64,000 nucleotides of DNA, taken from positions 496,001 to 560,000 of the forward strand of contig NZ_ANMR01000043.1 in the NCBI RefSeq assembly GCF_000338275.1, given 5' to 3'. The notes below the pieces were generated by a model that was not told where the DNA came from, ran no database searches, and saw only the letters and a program-made list of their open reading frames with translations. Source of the stretch: Staphylococcus xylosus NJ (lineage in GTDB: Bacteria; Bacillota; Bacilli; Staphylococcales; Staphylococcaceae). Every line of letters begins with the position of its first letter. The stretch's first letter is position 1. Shown piece by piece: positions 36,931 to 45,395 of this stretch. Both the position numbers and the translations under genes were made by a program.

Positions 36931-37351
36931 AAGAATTTCCTTTTTCAATTATGTTTAAATTAACTTTCAACGTCTTATAATTTACAACACTAAACTCTAC
37001 AGATTTCACATTATTCAATAACGTTATATTCCCTTTACCGTTAATACTTTTGATTATTTTGTTATTTTTAAATTCATAAATAATATTTTTATCTTTATTT
37101 TTTATGACTACTTTGTTTTTACGTATATCATTTACTTTAATTTGAGAATTTTTTCCTAACAAGTCACGGGTTAAATCAGCAGCAAAAAATTCTAAATCTA
37201 AATTGGTTTGATTTGTTAAGCGCGCTTCGATAAAGTGCGTTGTTTTAAATAACGAAGGTAATATTGTAAATATCAATATAGTAATGAACAATGCAAACAA
37301 TACTTCGACATACGTAAATGATTTAAGTTTTTTTGCCATAGCATTTTTCAT
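36908..37351 (-). CDS. comGF: Competence minor pseudopilin ComGF
   Basis: This 147-residue prepilin has a processing site in KKLKSFTYVEVLFALFITIL. The expected cleavage is before Phe12, leaving a hydrophobic helix with Glu at mature position 5. The rest is a small beta-rich domain. It overlaps comGE and comGG. It is assigned to ComGF by operon order and size; ComG minor pilins are hard to tell apart by sequence. Confidence 0.78.
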   Translation of the reverse strand: MKNAMAKKLKSFTYVEVLFALFITILIFTILPSLFKTTHFIEARLTNQTNLDLEFFAADLTRDLLGKNSQIKVNDIRKNKVVIKNKDKNIIYEFKNNKIIKSINGKGNITLLNNVKSVEFSVVNYKTLKVNLNIIEKGNSYEKQLYI

Positions 37352-37622
37352 ATTTAGTTCCTTTTCTTGTTATAAAAAGTTTTTGATTACTTAGTTTTAG
37401 ATGATAAATATTTAAATTCACTCCCTTTTTCAGAACTGATTTGTCATATTGGTGTAAAGAGCTAATTATAACCCTTTTCAGCTCCATATCGATTATTTTA
37501 TTTTGGGTTTCTTTGGAAAGTTGCAACATTAAAGGGATAAATAAAATACATATCAAGGTTATTGTTGAAAAAGACAAAAGTGCATCTATAAATAATGAAC
37601 CATTTAAATTATACTTTCTCAT
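37323..37622 (-). CDS. comGE: Competence minor pseudopilin ComGE
   Basis: This 99-residue protein has an N-terminal hydrophobic helix in GSLFIDALLSFSTITLICILFIPLML. The residue corresponding to Glu5 of typical pilins is Asp (LFIDALL). The assignment follows from order between comGD and comGF. The gene overlaps both neighbours by 14 and 29 bases. No catalytic motif is expected. Confidence 0.72.
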   Translation of the reverse strand: MRKYNLNGSLFIDALLSFSTITLICILFIPLMLQLSKETQNKIIDMELKRVIISSLHQYDKSVLKKGVNLNIYHLKLSNQKLFITRKGTKYEKCYGKKT

Positions 37623-38058
37623 ATCTTAAGCGGCCTTTTTCTATATGAAATATTATTTTATATAAAGATTTATCGATACTTAGATATAAAGAACCAAATT
37701 TGTTTACATCACCATTTTTGTCGAAGTTTATATAAGCTAAATTTGTACGAGGATGTATATAGGTATTTTGAGGTAAATCGATAGTAGAATTCTGCATATG
37801 TTGTTCTTTTACACGGATTTGAGTTGAAAAATCATTGAATATTAATGTGATAGATTGTTGGTCTTTAATTGCTTTTGACTTTAAGTAATTAAATTGCATT
37901 ATTAAGTTACTAATCTTTGAATGTGGTGAAGTTAAGTTATCTTTGTTAAAAGATAGTCGTTGCATTTGTATAAAAACAAGCAAACTGACAATGCTCAATA
38001 CAAATAACATTTCAACATAAGTAAATGATCTACTAGCTTGCAACTGCTTCACCATCAT
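37609..38058 (-). CDS. comGD: Competence minor pseudopilin ComGD
   Basis: The prepilin-type N-terminus SRSFTYVEMLFVLSIVSLLVF has cleavage expected before Phe12, with Glu at mature position 5. The 149-residue frame overlaps comGC by 26 bases. The start is uncertain. The first ATG (38058) has no clear ribosome binding site, while an in-frame TTG at codon 6 follows GGTG at proper distance. Either start keeps the whole pilin signal. Confidence 0.8.
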   Translation of the reverse strand: MMVKQLQASRSFTYVEMLFVLSIVSLLVFIQMQRLSFNKDNLTSPHSKISNLIMQFNYLKSKAIKDQQSITLIFNDFSTQIRVKEQHMQNSTIDLPQNTYIHPRTNLAYINFDKNGDVNKFGSLYLSIDKSLYKIIFHIEKGRLRYEKV

Positions 38059-38350
38059 GAATAGATATTAATGCGCCTGATTTACATCGTTTTTGGTTCT
38101 CTTTTATATAACCTTCGTTAACGAGTTCTTCCATAGTATTTGGCTTCTTATTGAACTTCAAGCTATAAGCTTCAATTTGACTATCTACCATTTTAAGCTG
38201 TGCTTCACAACTAGTAGTTTGTATGTGTGAGGATTGTTTAGCTATATTAGGTATAATTAATATTAATAACAAACTTATTATTAGTAAAACCAATAGCATT
38301 TCAATGAGTGTGAATGCCTTTTTGTTAAACTTATATTTAAAGTTTTTCAT
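38033..38350 (-). CDS. comGC: Major competence pseudopilin ComGC
   Basis: This is the main subunit of the DNA-uptake pseudopilus. The prepilin signal KKAFTLIEMLLVLLIISLLLILIIP has cleavage before Phe13 by ComC and Glu17 at mature position 5. Cys48 and Cys89 can form the intramolecular disulphide known in ComGC. It has 105 residues, the expected size. It lies 19 bases after comGB and overlaps comGD. Confidence 0.92.
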   Translation of the reverse strand: MKNFKYKFNKKAFTLIEMLLVLLIISLLLILIIPNIAKQSSHIQTTSCEAQLKMVDSQIEAYSLKFNKKPNTMEELVNEGYIKENQKRCKSGALISIHDGEAVAS

Positions 38351-38369
38351 ATATTATTAAACCCTCATT

Positions 38370-39437
38370 TCATTTTATTGTTTGCATTAAATCAAACATT
38401 GGTAACATGATGACTAAATATAATGACACAATCATAATAGCTATTATTAAAAATATACATGGTTGTATAAATTTGATTATAAATTGCATTGATTGTTGAA
38501 TTTTATCAATAATGATTTCACTATATAATTTTAATTCCACTTCAAGACGCCCTTTTTTCTCACCTTCTTCTATAAAAATAACTAGCTCTTCCTCAAAGCA
38601 TGATAATTTTGTTAGAATTTCACTCAATTTCAAACCTCTCTGTGTACCAGTCGAGAGCGCGTAAGCTAAATAATTTAAATAACTGTCATCTTTTTGCTCG
38701 GAATAAATGTCCACAATTTTATGTAGACTAATTCCATTTTTATAAAATAGCGAAAACTCTGAAGCTAAGCGAAAAGTTTTATAAAGCTTAAAGAATTTTG
38801 AAACAATGGGCATTGACAACATTAACTTTAATTTATAATGTACAGATAGCTTTATATATAACAACCAAAATAGTGCCAGAGTTATCAGAACCACAATAAC
38901 CAAATACCATATGAAAGAAGGCAAATTTACTATTATAAAAGTTATTTTTCGCTGTACTGAAGTAATTTCCACTCCCATATTATGATATAAATTTTGAAAC
39001 TCTGGAATAATAGTATGATTAAGAACCATGAGCATAATGATGAATATGGAAAGTAAAAGTAAAGGATATTGTATTGTTTTAAGTAAACGTTTCTTAATCT
39101 TATAATTACGTATTAAATATTCTTGAGCATGTGGTAATGTCTCTGTTAAATTACCAAACATCTCTGCAAAATAAATTAGCATAATAATTGATTTAGGATA
39201 CTTTAGTATTTTAAGAATTTCAGAGCAATCAGCACCATGCCTTAATTCCGCTTTAATTAATGATTTAATTTCTAGCGACCTAATCTTGGTATGCTGTAGT
39301 AAAAAATCAAATGAATCACTTAAAGTAAAGCCATGTTCCAGTAAGTCTTTTAACTTTGATAGCAAATTAATTTTGTCCTTTTCACTTAATATTGTAAAAG
39401 GATAAAATTTATAGATAACGTTCCATCGATGTTTCAC
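38370..39437 (-). CDS. comGB: Competence pilus platform protein ComGB
   Basis: This polytopic inner membrane protein of the type II secretion F family supports pseudopilus assembly. Hydrophobic segments lie around residues 105-125, 165-190 and 325-350 (IKFIQPCIFLIIAIMIVSLYLVIML). The conserved LKDLLEHGFTLSDSFDFLLQ and the second-half repeat KLMLSMPIVSKFFKLYKTFRLASEFSLFYKNGISLHK are typical. It starts with GTG behind GAGGGG and overlaps comGA by 29 bases. It has 355 residues. Confidence 0.9.
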   Translation of the reverse strand: MKHRWNVIYKFYPFTILSEKDKINLLSKLKDLLEHGFTLSDSFDFLLQHTKIRSLEIKSLIKAELRHGADCSEILKILKYPKSIIMLIYFAEMFGNLTETLPHAQEYLIRNYKIKKRLLKTIQYPLLLLSIFIIMLMVLNHTIIPEFQNLYHNMGVEITSVQRKITFIIVNLPSFIWYLVIVVLITLALFWLLYIKLSVHYKLKLMLSMPIVSKFFKLYKTFRLASEFSLFYKNGISLHKIVDIYSEQKDDSYLNYLAYALSTGTQRGLKLSEILTKLSCFEEELVIFIEEGEKKGRLEVELKLYSEIIIDKIQQSMQFIIKFIQPCIFLIIAIMIVSLYLVIMLPMFDLMQTIK

Positions 39438-40383
39438 ATATCATCCCCTCTTTTGACATTTTGTTTAACTTATAAGATAAGTTATGGAAATCTTTGGGTA
39501 ATGTATAACTATTTTTAAAGAAATGATAAATATCTTCTTTTGTTACCTGTTCATATACAAGTTCCCTAACACCTTCTTTAGTAGTAATAAGCCTTTGATT
39601 TAATATACTAATGATTGATTGTATAAGCTGTTGTACTGTTATCCCCATTTCTAACAGTCTTAATATCACACCTTTGCAATTACTAGCATGAATTGTAGAA
39701 AGTACTAAATGGCCACTTAAACTGGCTTGTATAACGTGTTTAGCTACATTTGCATCTCTTATTTCACCAATTAAAATAATATCTGGATCGCATCGCAATA
39801 TTGCTTTAAAAGAAGTTTCATAATTTATCCCTGCCTTTTCATTCAATGATATTTGAGTTATACCATTTATCAATTGTTCAACGGGATCTTCAATTGTAAT
39901 TATATTTAAATTTAAGTGCTCTTTAGCATAAGACAACATGTGATACATTAACGTACTTTTTCCAGAACCAGTGGGTCCACTCAATAAAATTAATCCTTGC
40001 TTTTTGTTCATTAGATTATATAAATGCGTTATGTTTTGGTTATGTTTTTGCTTTTGAAAATGTTGCGGGATAATCCTAATAACGCAGCTTTCATTTCCTA
40101 GAGATAAAGGAAGCGTTGATATTCTAAGGAAATAAATTTGTTTTAATTTATAAATATACCTACCACTCTGAGCAGCGTTGTGTTTAGAGACATCTAATCC
40201 AGCTTGGTATTTCATATAAGTTAGTAATTTAAAATACGTATTTAATTGTAATGTTTCTATTGATTTCAAATCATCACGGATTCTAAATTTAATCAAAACT
40301 TCTTTATCTACAGGAATAAAATGTATATCTGATGCATCTTTATTAATTGCCTTTTCAATCATACTATTAAACAATAACTTCAA
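39409..40383 (-). CDS. comGA: Competence pilus assembly ATPase ComGA
   Basis: This cytoplasmic ATPase of the GspE family powers pseudopilus assembly for DNA uptake. Walker A is LSGPTGSGKSTLMYHML (near residue 135), the Asp box ITIEDPVEQLINGITQ follows, and Walker B is DPDIILIGEIRDANVA near 198. A His-box LSTIHAS is also present. The 324-residue size is normal for ComGA, without the long N-terminal domain of GspE. The start is TTG at 40383, eight bases behind GGAGGTG. That site lies in the 3' arm of a strong hairpin, which should matter for expression. Confidence 0.92.
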   Translation of the reverse strand: MKLLFNSMIEKAINKDASDIHFIPVDKEVLIKFRIRDDLKSIETLQLNTYFKLLTYMKYQAGLDVSKHNAAQSGRYIYKLKQIYFLRISTLPLSLGNESCVIRIIPQHFQKQKHNQNITHLYNLMNKKQGLILLSGPTGSGKSTLMYHMLSYAKEHLNLNIITIEDPVEQLINGITQISLNEKAGINYETSFKAILRCDPDIILIGEIRDANVAKHVIQASLSGHLVLSTIHASNCKGVILRLLEMGITVQQLIQSIISILNQRLITTKEGVRELVYEQVTKEDIYHFFKNSYTLPKDFHNLSYKLNKMSKEGMICETSMERYL

Positions 40384-40422
40384 TAAAAAAACACCTCCTA
40401 CATATATACACGTAAGAGGTGT
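40384..40422 (-). terminator. Terminator-like hairpin containing the comGA ribosome binding site
   Basis: On the minus strand ACACCTCTTAC pairs with GTAGGAGGTGT over 11 pairs with one G-U, around a 10-base loop. Seven T residues follow, then the comGA start. It has every mark of an intrinsic terminator for the upstream hydrolase-glk unit, yet its 3' arm is also the comGA Shine-Dalgarno sequence. Confidence 0.8.
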
Positions 40423-40480
40423 GAAAATTACTTTTGTTTTGTATCAGTGATATTACTATAGAAATTCAACTCTACTAAAT

Positions 40481-41104
40481 TTACCCATGTAAATAAGGAT
40501 TCATTTGTTCATCTTCCACTGTGGTATATGGTCCATGTCCTGGGAATAAAGGTAGATCATCATCTAATTCAAATAATTTGTCTAATATTGAATTAACTAA
40601 TGTTTCGTAATCACCTTTATATAAATCAGTTCGACCTATACCCTGTTTAAATAATGTATCACCCACAACAGCAAATTCATTAAAAACAAACGTCAAACTT
40701 CCTGGAGAATGACCAGGAGTATGTAATACCTTGAAATTAAAACCTTCTACACTTGCATCGCCTTCTTCTAGCGGTTGTGGTGCTGCGTGGCTAATAACAT
40801 TAGGTAATCCATATTGTTTGAATTTTTCTGAACCATTTTTAGTTGTATTTGTTAAGAAATCAAATTCCGATTTATGCATAAATACTGGTACATCATATTT
40901 TTCAATAATGTCATCTAAAGCACCAATATGATCAAAATGACCATGAGTAAGTAATACAGCGACTAATTTTTTATTAATTTGATTTAACTTTTTAATAATT
41001 AAATCACTATCATTAGCTGGATCAATTAAAATGACACTTGTATCATTCTCTATAAAATAAACATTTGTTTCGACTAGACCTAAAGATAGACTCGAAATTT
41101 TCAT
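40481..41104 (-). CDS. Metallo-beta-lactamase-fold hydrolase, YqgX/glyoxalase II-like
   Basis: This 207-residue cytoplasmic metallo-hydrolase has the binuclear metal motif LLTHGHFDHIGAL (residues near 52-64) and later ligands in VLHTPGHSPGS, VGDTLF and FPGHGPYTT. It is like YqgX of Bacillus, annotated as hydroxyacylglutathione hydrolase. Staphylococci use bacillithiol, so S-acyl-bacillithiol is a plausible substrate; this is inferred. The gene follows the MTH1187-family gene after one base. Confidence 0.85.
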   Translation of the reverse strand: MKISSLSLGLVETNVYFIENDTSVILIDPANDSDLIIKKLNQINKKLVAVLLTHGHFDHIGALDDIIEKYDVPVFMHKSEFDFLTNTTKNGSEKFKQYGLPNVISHAAPQPLEEGDASVEGFNFKVLHTPGHSPGSLTFVFNEFAVVGDTLFKQGIGRTDLYKGDYETLVNSILDKLFELDDDLPLFPGHGPYTTVEDEQMNPYLHG

Positions 41105-41105
41105 T

Positions 41106-41429
41106 CTAGTGACCTCCGTCGTTCAAATATTTTTCTACTGCCTTTACTTTCTCATTCATATTGCGTGATTTATCTCGTCGATCATCAATTCTAATATTTG
41201 TACATACACGGCTTAGCCCTTTATCAAATGGTAATTCATGAATTGCTTGTACAACTTCGAATAAATCTTTTAAATCTCCTTCAATTAATGTGTTCATTGG
41301 CGTTAATTGATAATCAATTTTACCCTGTGCTTTATATTCTTTTAATTTAGTTTGAATTTCGGCAATATATTTACTCACGCTCGGTCCTTCTGTGCCGACC
41401 GGTATAACAACTACGTCTACGATAGCCAT
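41106..41429 (-). CDS. MTH1187-family thiamine-binding protein
   Basis: This 107-residue protein matches the MTH1187/YkoF-like family: IVDVVVIPVGTEGPSVSKYIAEIQTKLKEYK, YQLTPMNTLIEGDLKDLFEVVQAIHE and RVCTNIRIDDRRDK. Members bind thiamine or a related ligand between subunits. The job in this operon is unknown. The start ATG overlaps the glk end, and it is conserved next to glk in staphylococci and Bacillus (yqgV position). Confidence 0.82.
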   Translation of the reverse strand: MAIVDVVVIPVGTEGPSVSKYIAEIQTKLKEYKAQGKIDYQLTPMNTLIEGDLKDLFEVVQAIHELPFDKGLSRVCTNIRIDDRRDKSRNMNEKVKAVEKYLNDGGH

Positions 41430-42415
41430 TATTTAACACCATCCTTTTCGATAATATAAGTGTAAATTAATCCTGCAGCGCCTGTAATACCTGCATCATT
41501 TCCAAGCTGAGCTTGTACAATTTCAGTGTTTTGTTGAGCAGGCGTAAATGTTAAATTATGATATTCTGTTTTAATATTCTCAATTAGTATCAATCCTGCA
41601 GTGGACATACCTCCACCTAAAACGATATATTTCGGATTACTCGTAACGCTGACTATACTACATAAATAAGCGATATAATTAGCTACACGTTCTGTTATAA
41701 AGATACAGAATTGATCCCCAGCTTTTGCAGCATCAAAAACTGCTTTTGCGCTTACTTTATTATCTTTAATTAATTGTAAAATTGAAGATTTAAATGTTAA
41801 TTTAGGATAATAGAAATTAACCAGGTTTACGACACCCGTAGCAGACGCCACTGTTTCTATACAACCTGATTTCCCACAATTACATTTGAAGCGTTGGTCA
41901 TGGTCTACTCTAAAATGTCCTATCTCAGCACCAGAACCGTTATGGCCATGCACGATTTCACCATTTGAAATAATGCCACCACCTAATCCAGTACCGAGTG
42001 TAATAGCAACTACATCTTCTGCACCATTACCCGCACCTTTGTGCTTTTCACCTAAAGCAGCAACATTTGCGTCATTATCAACATAAACTGGACAATCTAC
42101 AAATTGTTTGAAAATATTTCTTACATTTACTGTGTCTTTCCAGTATAAGTTAACTGCTCCGTTTACTTCTCCCGTTTCAAAATTCACAGGTCCAGGCACA
42201 CCAATTCCAATACCTAAAACATCTGAAAAAGTGTTGTCTGATTTATCTATATGCTGTATGAAAGAATCATATATATTTTTTAATAGTAAATATCCAGTAG
42301 TATCTGAAGTATCTGTATCGATTGACCATTTTGATAAACGGTTAAGATTTTCATCAAAAATTCCTAGTTTACATGTAGTTCCACCAATATCTGCGGCTAA
42401 TATAATTTTGTTCAT
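41429..42415 (-). CDS. glk: Glucokinase (ROK family)
   Basis: This enzyme phosphorylates free cytoplasmic glucose, for example glucose released by MalA. The N-terminal phosphate motif is [14 protein letters not shown]. The ROK signature includes the zinc-binding [10 protein letters not shown] (residues near 177-186), and the catalytic Asp is in [12 protein letters not shown]. It has 328 residues. It begins a three-gene unit with the MTH1187-family and hydrolase genes, and a promoter-like sequence lies far upstream. Confidence 0.94.
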   Translation of the reverse strand: MNKIILAADIGGTTCKLGIFDENLNRLSKWSIDTDTSDTTGYLLLKNIYDSFIQHIDKSDNTFSDVLGIGIGVPGPVNFETGEVNGAVNLYWKDTVNVRNIFKQFVDCPVYVDNDANVAALGEKHKGAGNGAEDVVAITLGTGLGGGIISNGEIVHGHNGSGAEIGHFRVDHDQRFKCNCGKSGCIETVASATGVVNLVNFYYPKLTFKSSILQLIKDNKVSAKAVFDAAKAGDQFCIFITERVANYIAYLCSIVSVTSNPKYIVLGGGMSTAGLILIENIKTEYHNLTFTPAQQNTEIVQAQLGNDAGITGAAGLIYTYIIEKDGVK

Positions 42416-42680
42416 TTAATTTTCATCCTTCTCTGATTTATTAAAAGGGTGCACATCCTCTAACTGTAGTTCAAAAAAACTTATATATCAAGGGAATTGG
42501 AGATTTTACACCAATAAGTATACCAGATAATAAGACTTTTTGAATCTAGCCTTTATAAACCATTTAATATAGATTTATATTTCCTTAATTACATTTTAAT
42601 CTTAATCAATTCTCAATTGCAATAATTATGAAACAACTTATCTGACAGTGAAAGATACTTGTAATTTATAGCATTTGAAA

Positions 42681-42709
42681 ATTAAAAAGCATTGAATTTA
42701 AATTGTCAA
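42681..42709 (-). promoter_or_regulatory. Candidate promoter of glk
   Basis: On the minus strand a perfect TTGACA (42704-42709) is followed after 17 bases by TTTAAT (42681-42686). It would give a long leader before glk at 42415. Confidence 0.5.
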
Positions 42710-42757
42710 TATAGCGTTTATAATAACTTATGATAAGTAGTCATAATATAATATTTT

Positions 42758-42785
42758 AGGTCGAGGCAAAACACTGCCTCGACCT
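42758..42785 (-). terminator. Hairpin after yqgQ, repeat family B
   Basis: AGGTCGAGGCA faces TGCCTCGACCT in a perfect 11-base-pair stem. The left flank ATAATATAATATTTTAGG is shared with the hairpin at 12388-12440. The U-run is weak, so termination strength is uncertain. Confidence 0.65.
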
Positions 42786-42800
42786 CTTCTACAACTTCGT

Positions 42801-43004
42801 TTATTCATTTTTTCTTTGATTAATAATTAATCGACATTTTAAAAAGTCGTCCTTTGAAATAAGCCCTATGTTGAATAGCGATTTTATTTCTTGTTCCATC
42901 ATTTCATACATGTCTTCTTTATCTTTAAAGTAAACGATAAACCCAAATTTTTTAAGGAGTTGCTGCACGTCATAAAATGTATTAATTTTCTGAATCACTA
43001 TCAT
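42801..43004 (-). CDS. YqgQ-family small protein (DUF910)
   Basis: This 67-residue protein has the family core FYDVQQLLKKFGFIVYFKDKEDMYEMMEQEIKSLFNIGLISKDDF, a helical bundle known from Bacillus YqgQ. A role in binding single-stranded nucleic acid has been suggested for that family from structure, but no function is established. It overlaps the rhomboid gene end by 23 bases. The start is uncertain because several ATG/GTG codons lie in the overlap and no ribosome binding site stands out. Confidence 0.75.
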   Translation of the reverse strand: MIVIQKINTFYDVQQLLKKFGFIVYFKDKEDMYEMMEQEIKSLFNIGLISKDDFLKCRLIINQRKNE

Positions 43005-44439
43005 CGCTCAATTCTTTATTTAAATTAATATAATCATTATTACTAGGGTCAGACTTTAACGCAGCTTTTATGTATTTCTTGGCTTTATCTTTGTTATCAA
43101 GAGACCTATTTGCAATGGCTAATTGATAGTTTAAGAGTCCTGAGTTAGGGTGTTCCCTTAATCCTCTTTCCCATACTGCAATGCCTTCTGCTTTCGAGTC
43201 TAACGTTGCTTTAATAAGTCCATTTAAATAATAAGTTTCGTCATCAGCATAATTCTTATTGATAGTATGCTTTACCATATCTTTTGCATCATCATAATTT
43301 CCTTGTTTCATTTCGTTTGTAATAATCGTATTGTATATATTATCTTCTTTAATTGTAAAAATTCTGATTTGAGCGGCAATAAATAAGACTAGTATTAATA
43401 TTATTAGAAACCAGAAACGATTTTTATTTGTTCTAAAATAGAATCCTATTAATGTTATTAATAACCCACCAATGAAACCGCCTATATGTGCAACAATATT
43501 TACATTTTGCATAAATAAAGATAGTCCAATCATAATTAAAAGTACAATTAATAATTGACCAATTAATTTGCGGTTGAACTGTTTACCTACATACATAAAT
43601 ATAAAAATTGCTCCAATTAACCCGAATATGGCACCACTTGCACCTACGGAAACGGTATCTGTATTAAATGAAAGGGATGCAAAGTTACCAAATAAACCAG
43701 CGACAATATATATTACAAACATTCTCCAATGACCCACGATAGCTTCTACAATTTTCCCAAATATAAATAGACTCAACATATTCATTAAAATATGTTCAAA
43801 ATTATAATGTAAAAACATAGAGGTGATCAATCTATACCATTCACCATGTACAACATTAAAATGAACAAGCCCACCTACATCTAATAATTTTAAATCTGAA
43901 AAACGATTTAAAAACAATGTCATAGCTAACCAAATAATAATATTAATTGCTATTAACGTATATGTTACAGGGGCAAACTTAAGCATATGTTTTTCAATAG
44001 GATTGTTATTGAGAGTGCGTTGTTTATAGTATGATTTTGTATGCTTAGTTGTACGATTATACATTTTTTTCACAAAGAAGTTTGGCATTATTCTTTCTAT
44101 ATGCTCTGCTTCTCTAATGATTTTAACCTTAAATTTAACCGGTTTAGTTTCATTTAAGTTCTCATCTGTAAATATTTTATCTGTAAAAATATATAATTCA
44201 TAATTCTTGGGTTTAAACCCAAGAAATGCAATGATATTATCTTGGTTTTCTTGTATTCGAGTTTTATCAAACCTAACATCTTGAGTTGAATTAGCGCCAT
44301 ATTTAAATATCACGATACTTTCCGATTTCTTATTCGCTAACCAAATTTCATCATTATCTTTATTTGTGTGAACAACATGATAGTTCAGATATTTAATCCA
44401 AGTATATATGCACTTCCAATAATGTTTCTCAGTGATCAT
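42982..44439 (-). CDS. gluP: Rhomboid-family intramembrane serine protease, GluP-like
   Basis: This integral membrane protease cleaves substrates within the bilayer. The catalytic Ser is S268 in GASGAIFGLIGA and the catalytic His is H318 in NIVAHIGGFIGG. The HYNFEHILMN segment in the second helix supplies the oxyanion-stabilising residues. A soluble N-terminal domain of about 155 residues precedes six to seven helices, and the C-terminal 100 residues look like TPR repeats (YDDAKDMVKHTINKNYADDETYYLNG), as in Bacillus GluP. The ATG at 44439, six bases behind GGAGG, is the right start. It has 485 residues. Confidence 0.9.
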   Translation of the reverse strand: MITEKHYWKCIYTWIKYLNYHVVHTNKDNDEIWLANKKSESIVIFKYGANSTQDVRFDKTRIQENQDNIIAFLGFKPKNYELYIFTDKIFTDENLNETKPVKFKVKIIREAEHIERIMPNFFVKKMYNRTTKHTKSYYKQRTLNNNPIEKHMLKFAPVTYTLIAINIIIWLAMTLFLNRFSDLKLLDVGGLVHFNVVHGEWYRLITSMFLHYNFEHILMNMLSLFIFGKIVEAIVGHWRMFVIYIVAGLFGNFASLSFNTDTVSVGASGAIFGLIGAIFIFMYVGKQFNRKLIGQLLIVLLIMIGLSLFMQNVNIVAHIGGFIGGLLITLIGFYFRTNKNRFWFLIILILVLFIAAQIRIFTIKEDNIYNTIITNEMKQGNYDDAKDMVKHTINKNYADDETYYLNGLIKATLDSKAEGIAVWERGLREHPNSGLLNYQLAIANRSLDNKDKAKKYIKAALKSDPSNNDYINLNKELSDDSDSEN

Positions 44440-44450
44440 ATTTGCCTCCA

Positions 44451-44993
44451 TTATTTAGTTGTTGCTATGATTAATTTTTCAACCGGTTCATCATGTACTT
44501 CTATCTCAAACGAATTTAATTGAAAGTCGTATAGTAGACTGATAGTAGATTGTTTATTAGTACTTAAAAATTTATCAAAATACCCACCACCATAACCAAT
44601 ACGGTAACCAATATTATTAAATACGACGCCAGGAACTACTACTAAATCTAAATTATTGGTGATTTCAGTATCGGCGTTAACATGATTAATGCCTTTATCA
44701 TCTGGACTAATGTGATTTAAATCATCTACATGTTTAAATGTCATTTCCTTCGTTTGATAATTTGTTTCAGGTACAAAAACAGTTTTTCCGTCTTCTATCA
44801 TTTGTTGAATAATTGGATATGTATTTACTTCATGGGGCATCGATAATACAATGCCAATCCGTTGTGAAAATCTGTATTCATCTGTATTAAAAAAATGATC
44901 GCTTAAATATTGATCTGCCTCTTGCTTATTCGATTGTTTCATAAATTGTCTCATTAAATTAATATTTTTTTGACGCAAAGTTTTTTTGGACAT
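44451..44993 (-). CDS. 5-formyltetrahydrofolate cyclo-ligase
   Basis: This enzyme returns 5-formyltetrahydrofolate to the active folate pool using ATP. The conserved C-terminal motif is NIGYRIGYGGGYFDKFLS (near residues 124-141), and PGVVFN precedes it. The N-terminal KKTLRQKNINLMRQ is typical. I chose the ATG at 44993 behind AAGGTG, giving 180 residues; a longer frame adds eight residues. It precedes the rhomboid gene, as in Bacillus (yqgN-yqgP). Confidence 0.9.
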   Translation of the reverse strand: MSKKTLRQKNINLMRQFMKQSNKQEADQYLSDHFFNTDEYRFSQRIGIVLSMPHEVNTYPIIQQMIEDGKTVFVPETNYQTKEMTFKHVDDLNHISPDDKGINHVNADTEITNNLDLVVVPGVVFNNIGYRIGYGGGYFDKFLSTNKQSTISLLYDFQLNSFEIEVHDEPVEKLIIATTK

Positions 44994-45079
44994 CTTGAAC
45001 ACCTTCCCCAAATACATACTTATATTATTATAACGTTAAAAAAATGTAATGTCATTTAACTGCTTTTTAAAATAAACGA

Positions 45080-45110
45080 AAAAATAACCAGATCCTGTAT
45101 TAGAATCTGG
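45080..45110 (-). terminator. rpmG terminator
   Basis: CCAGAT and ATCTGG arms, with a U-run on the minus strand (TTATTTTTTC). The stem is short but well placed, 14 bases after the rpmG stop. Confidence 0.6.
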
Positions 45111-45123
45111 CTTAAAATATTAA

Positions 45124-45273
45124 TTATTTTGTTTCACGGTGCATAGTGTGTTTGTTATCACGTGCACAGTGTTTTTTCATTTCTATACGTTCAGGATTAG
45201 TACGTTTATTTTTTGTAGTAATGTAGTTTCTTTCTCCACATTCTGTACAAGCTAGAGTTACGTTTACGCGCAT
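45124..45273 (-). CDS. rpmG: 50S ribosomal protein L33
   Basis: This 49-residue large-subunit protein starts [17 protein letters not shown] and ends MHRETK, the L33 pattern. Cys9, Cys12 and Cys36 are zinc-site residues, so this is a Cys-containing form rather than the zinc-independent paralogue. It follows the pbp3 gene on the same strand after about 120 bases and has an AGGAGG-type site (the plus strand reads CCTCCTT just past its start). Staphylococci carry several L33 genes. Confidence 0.93.
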   Translation of the reverse strand: MRVNVTLACTECGERNYITTKNKRTNPERIEMKKHCARDNKHTMHRETK

Positions 45274-45395
45274 GCTAATTCCTCCTTACCTTTTCAAAAT
45301 ACGACCTATTAATCATACCATTTAGTTATAAAATTGAAAAGTATTATTTTTCAATAAAGACGACTATATCAGTATTTATAACAAAATCGCTTATT

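Larger units (their letters stand above)
42416..42800. other. Intergenic region upstream of glk
   Basis: These 385 bases hold the yqgQ-side hairpin at 42758-42785 and a candidate glk promoter at 42681-42709. The rest is an AT-rich leader of about 260 bases with no gene that I can support. Confidence 0.55.
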
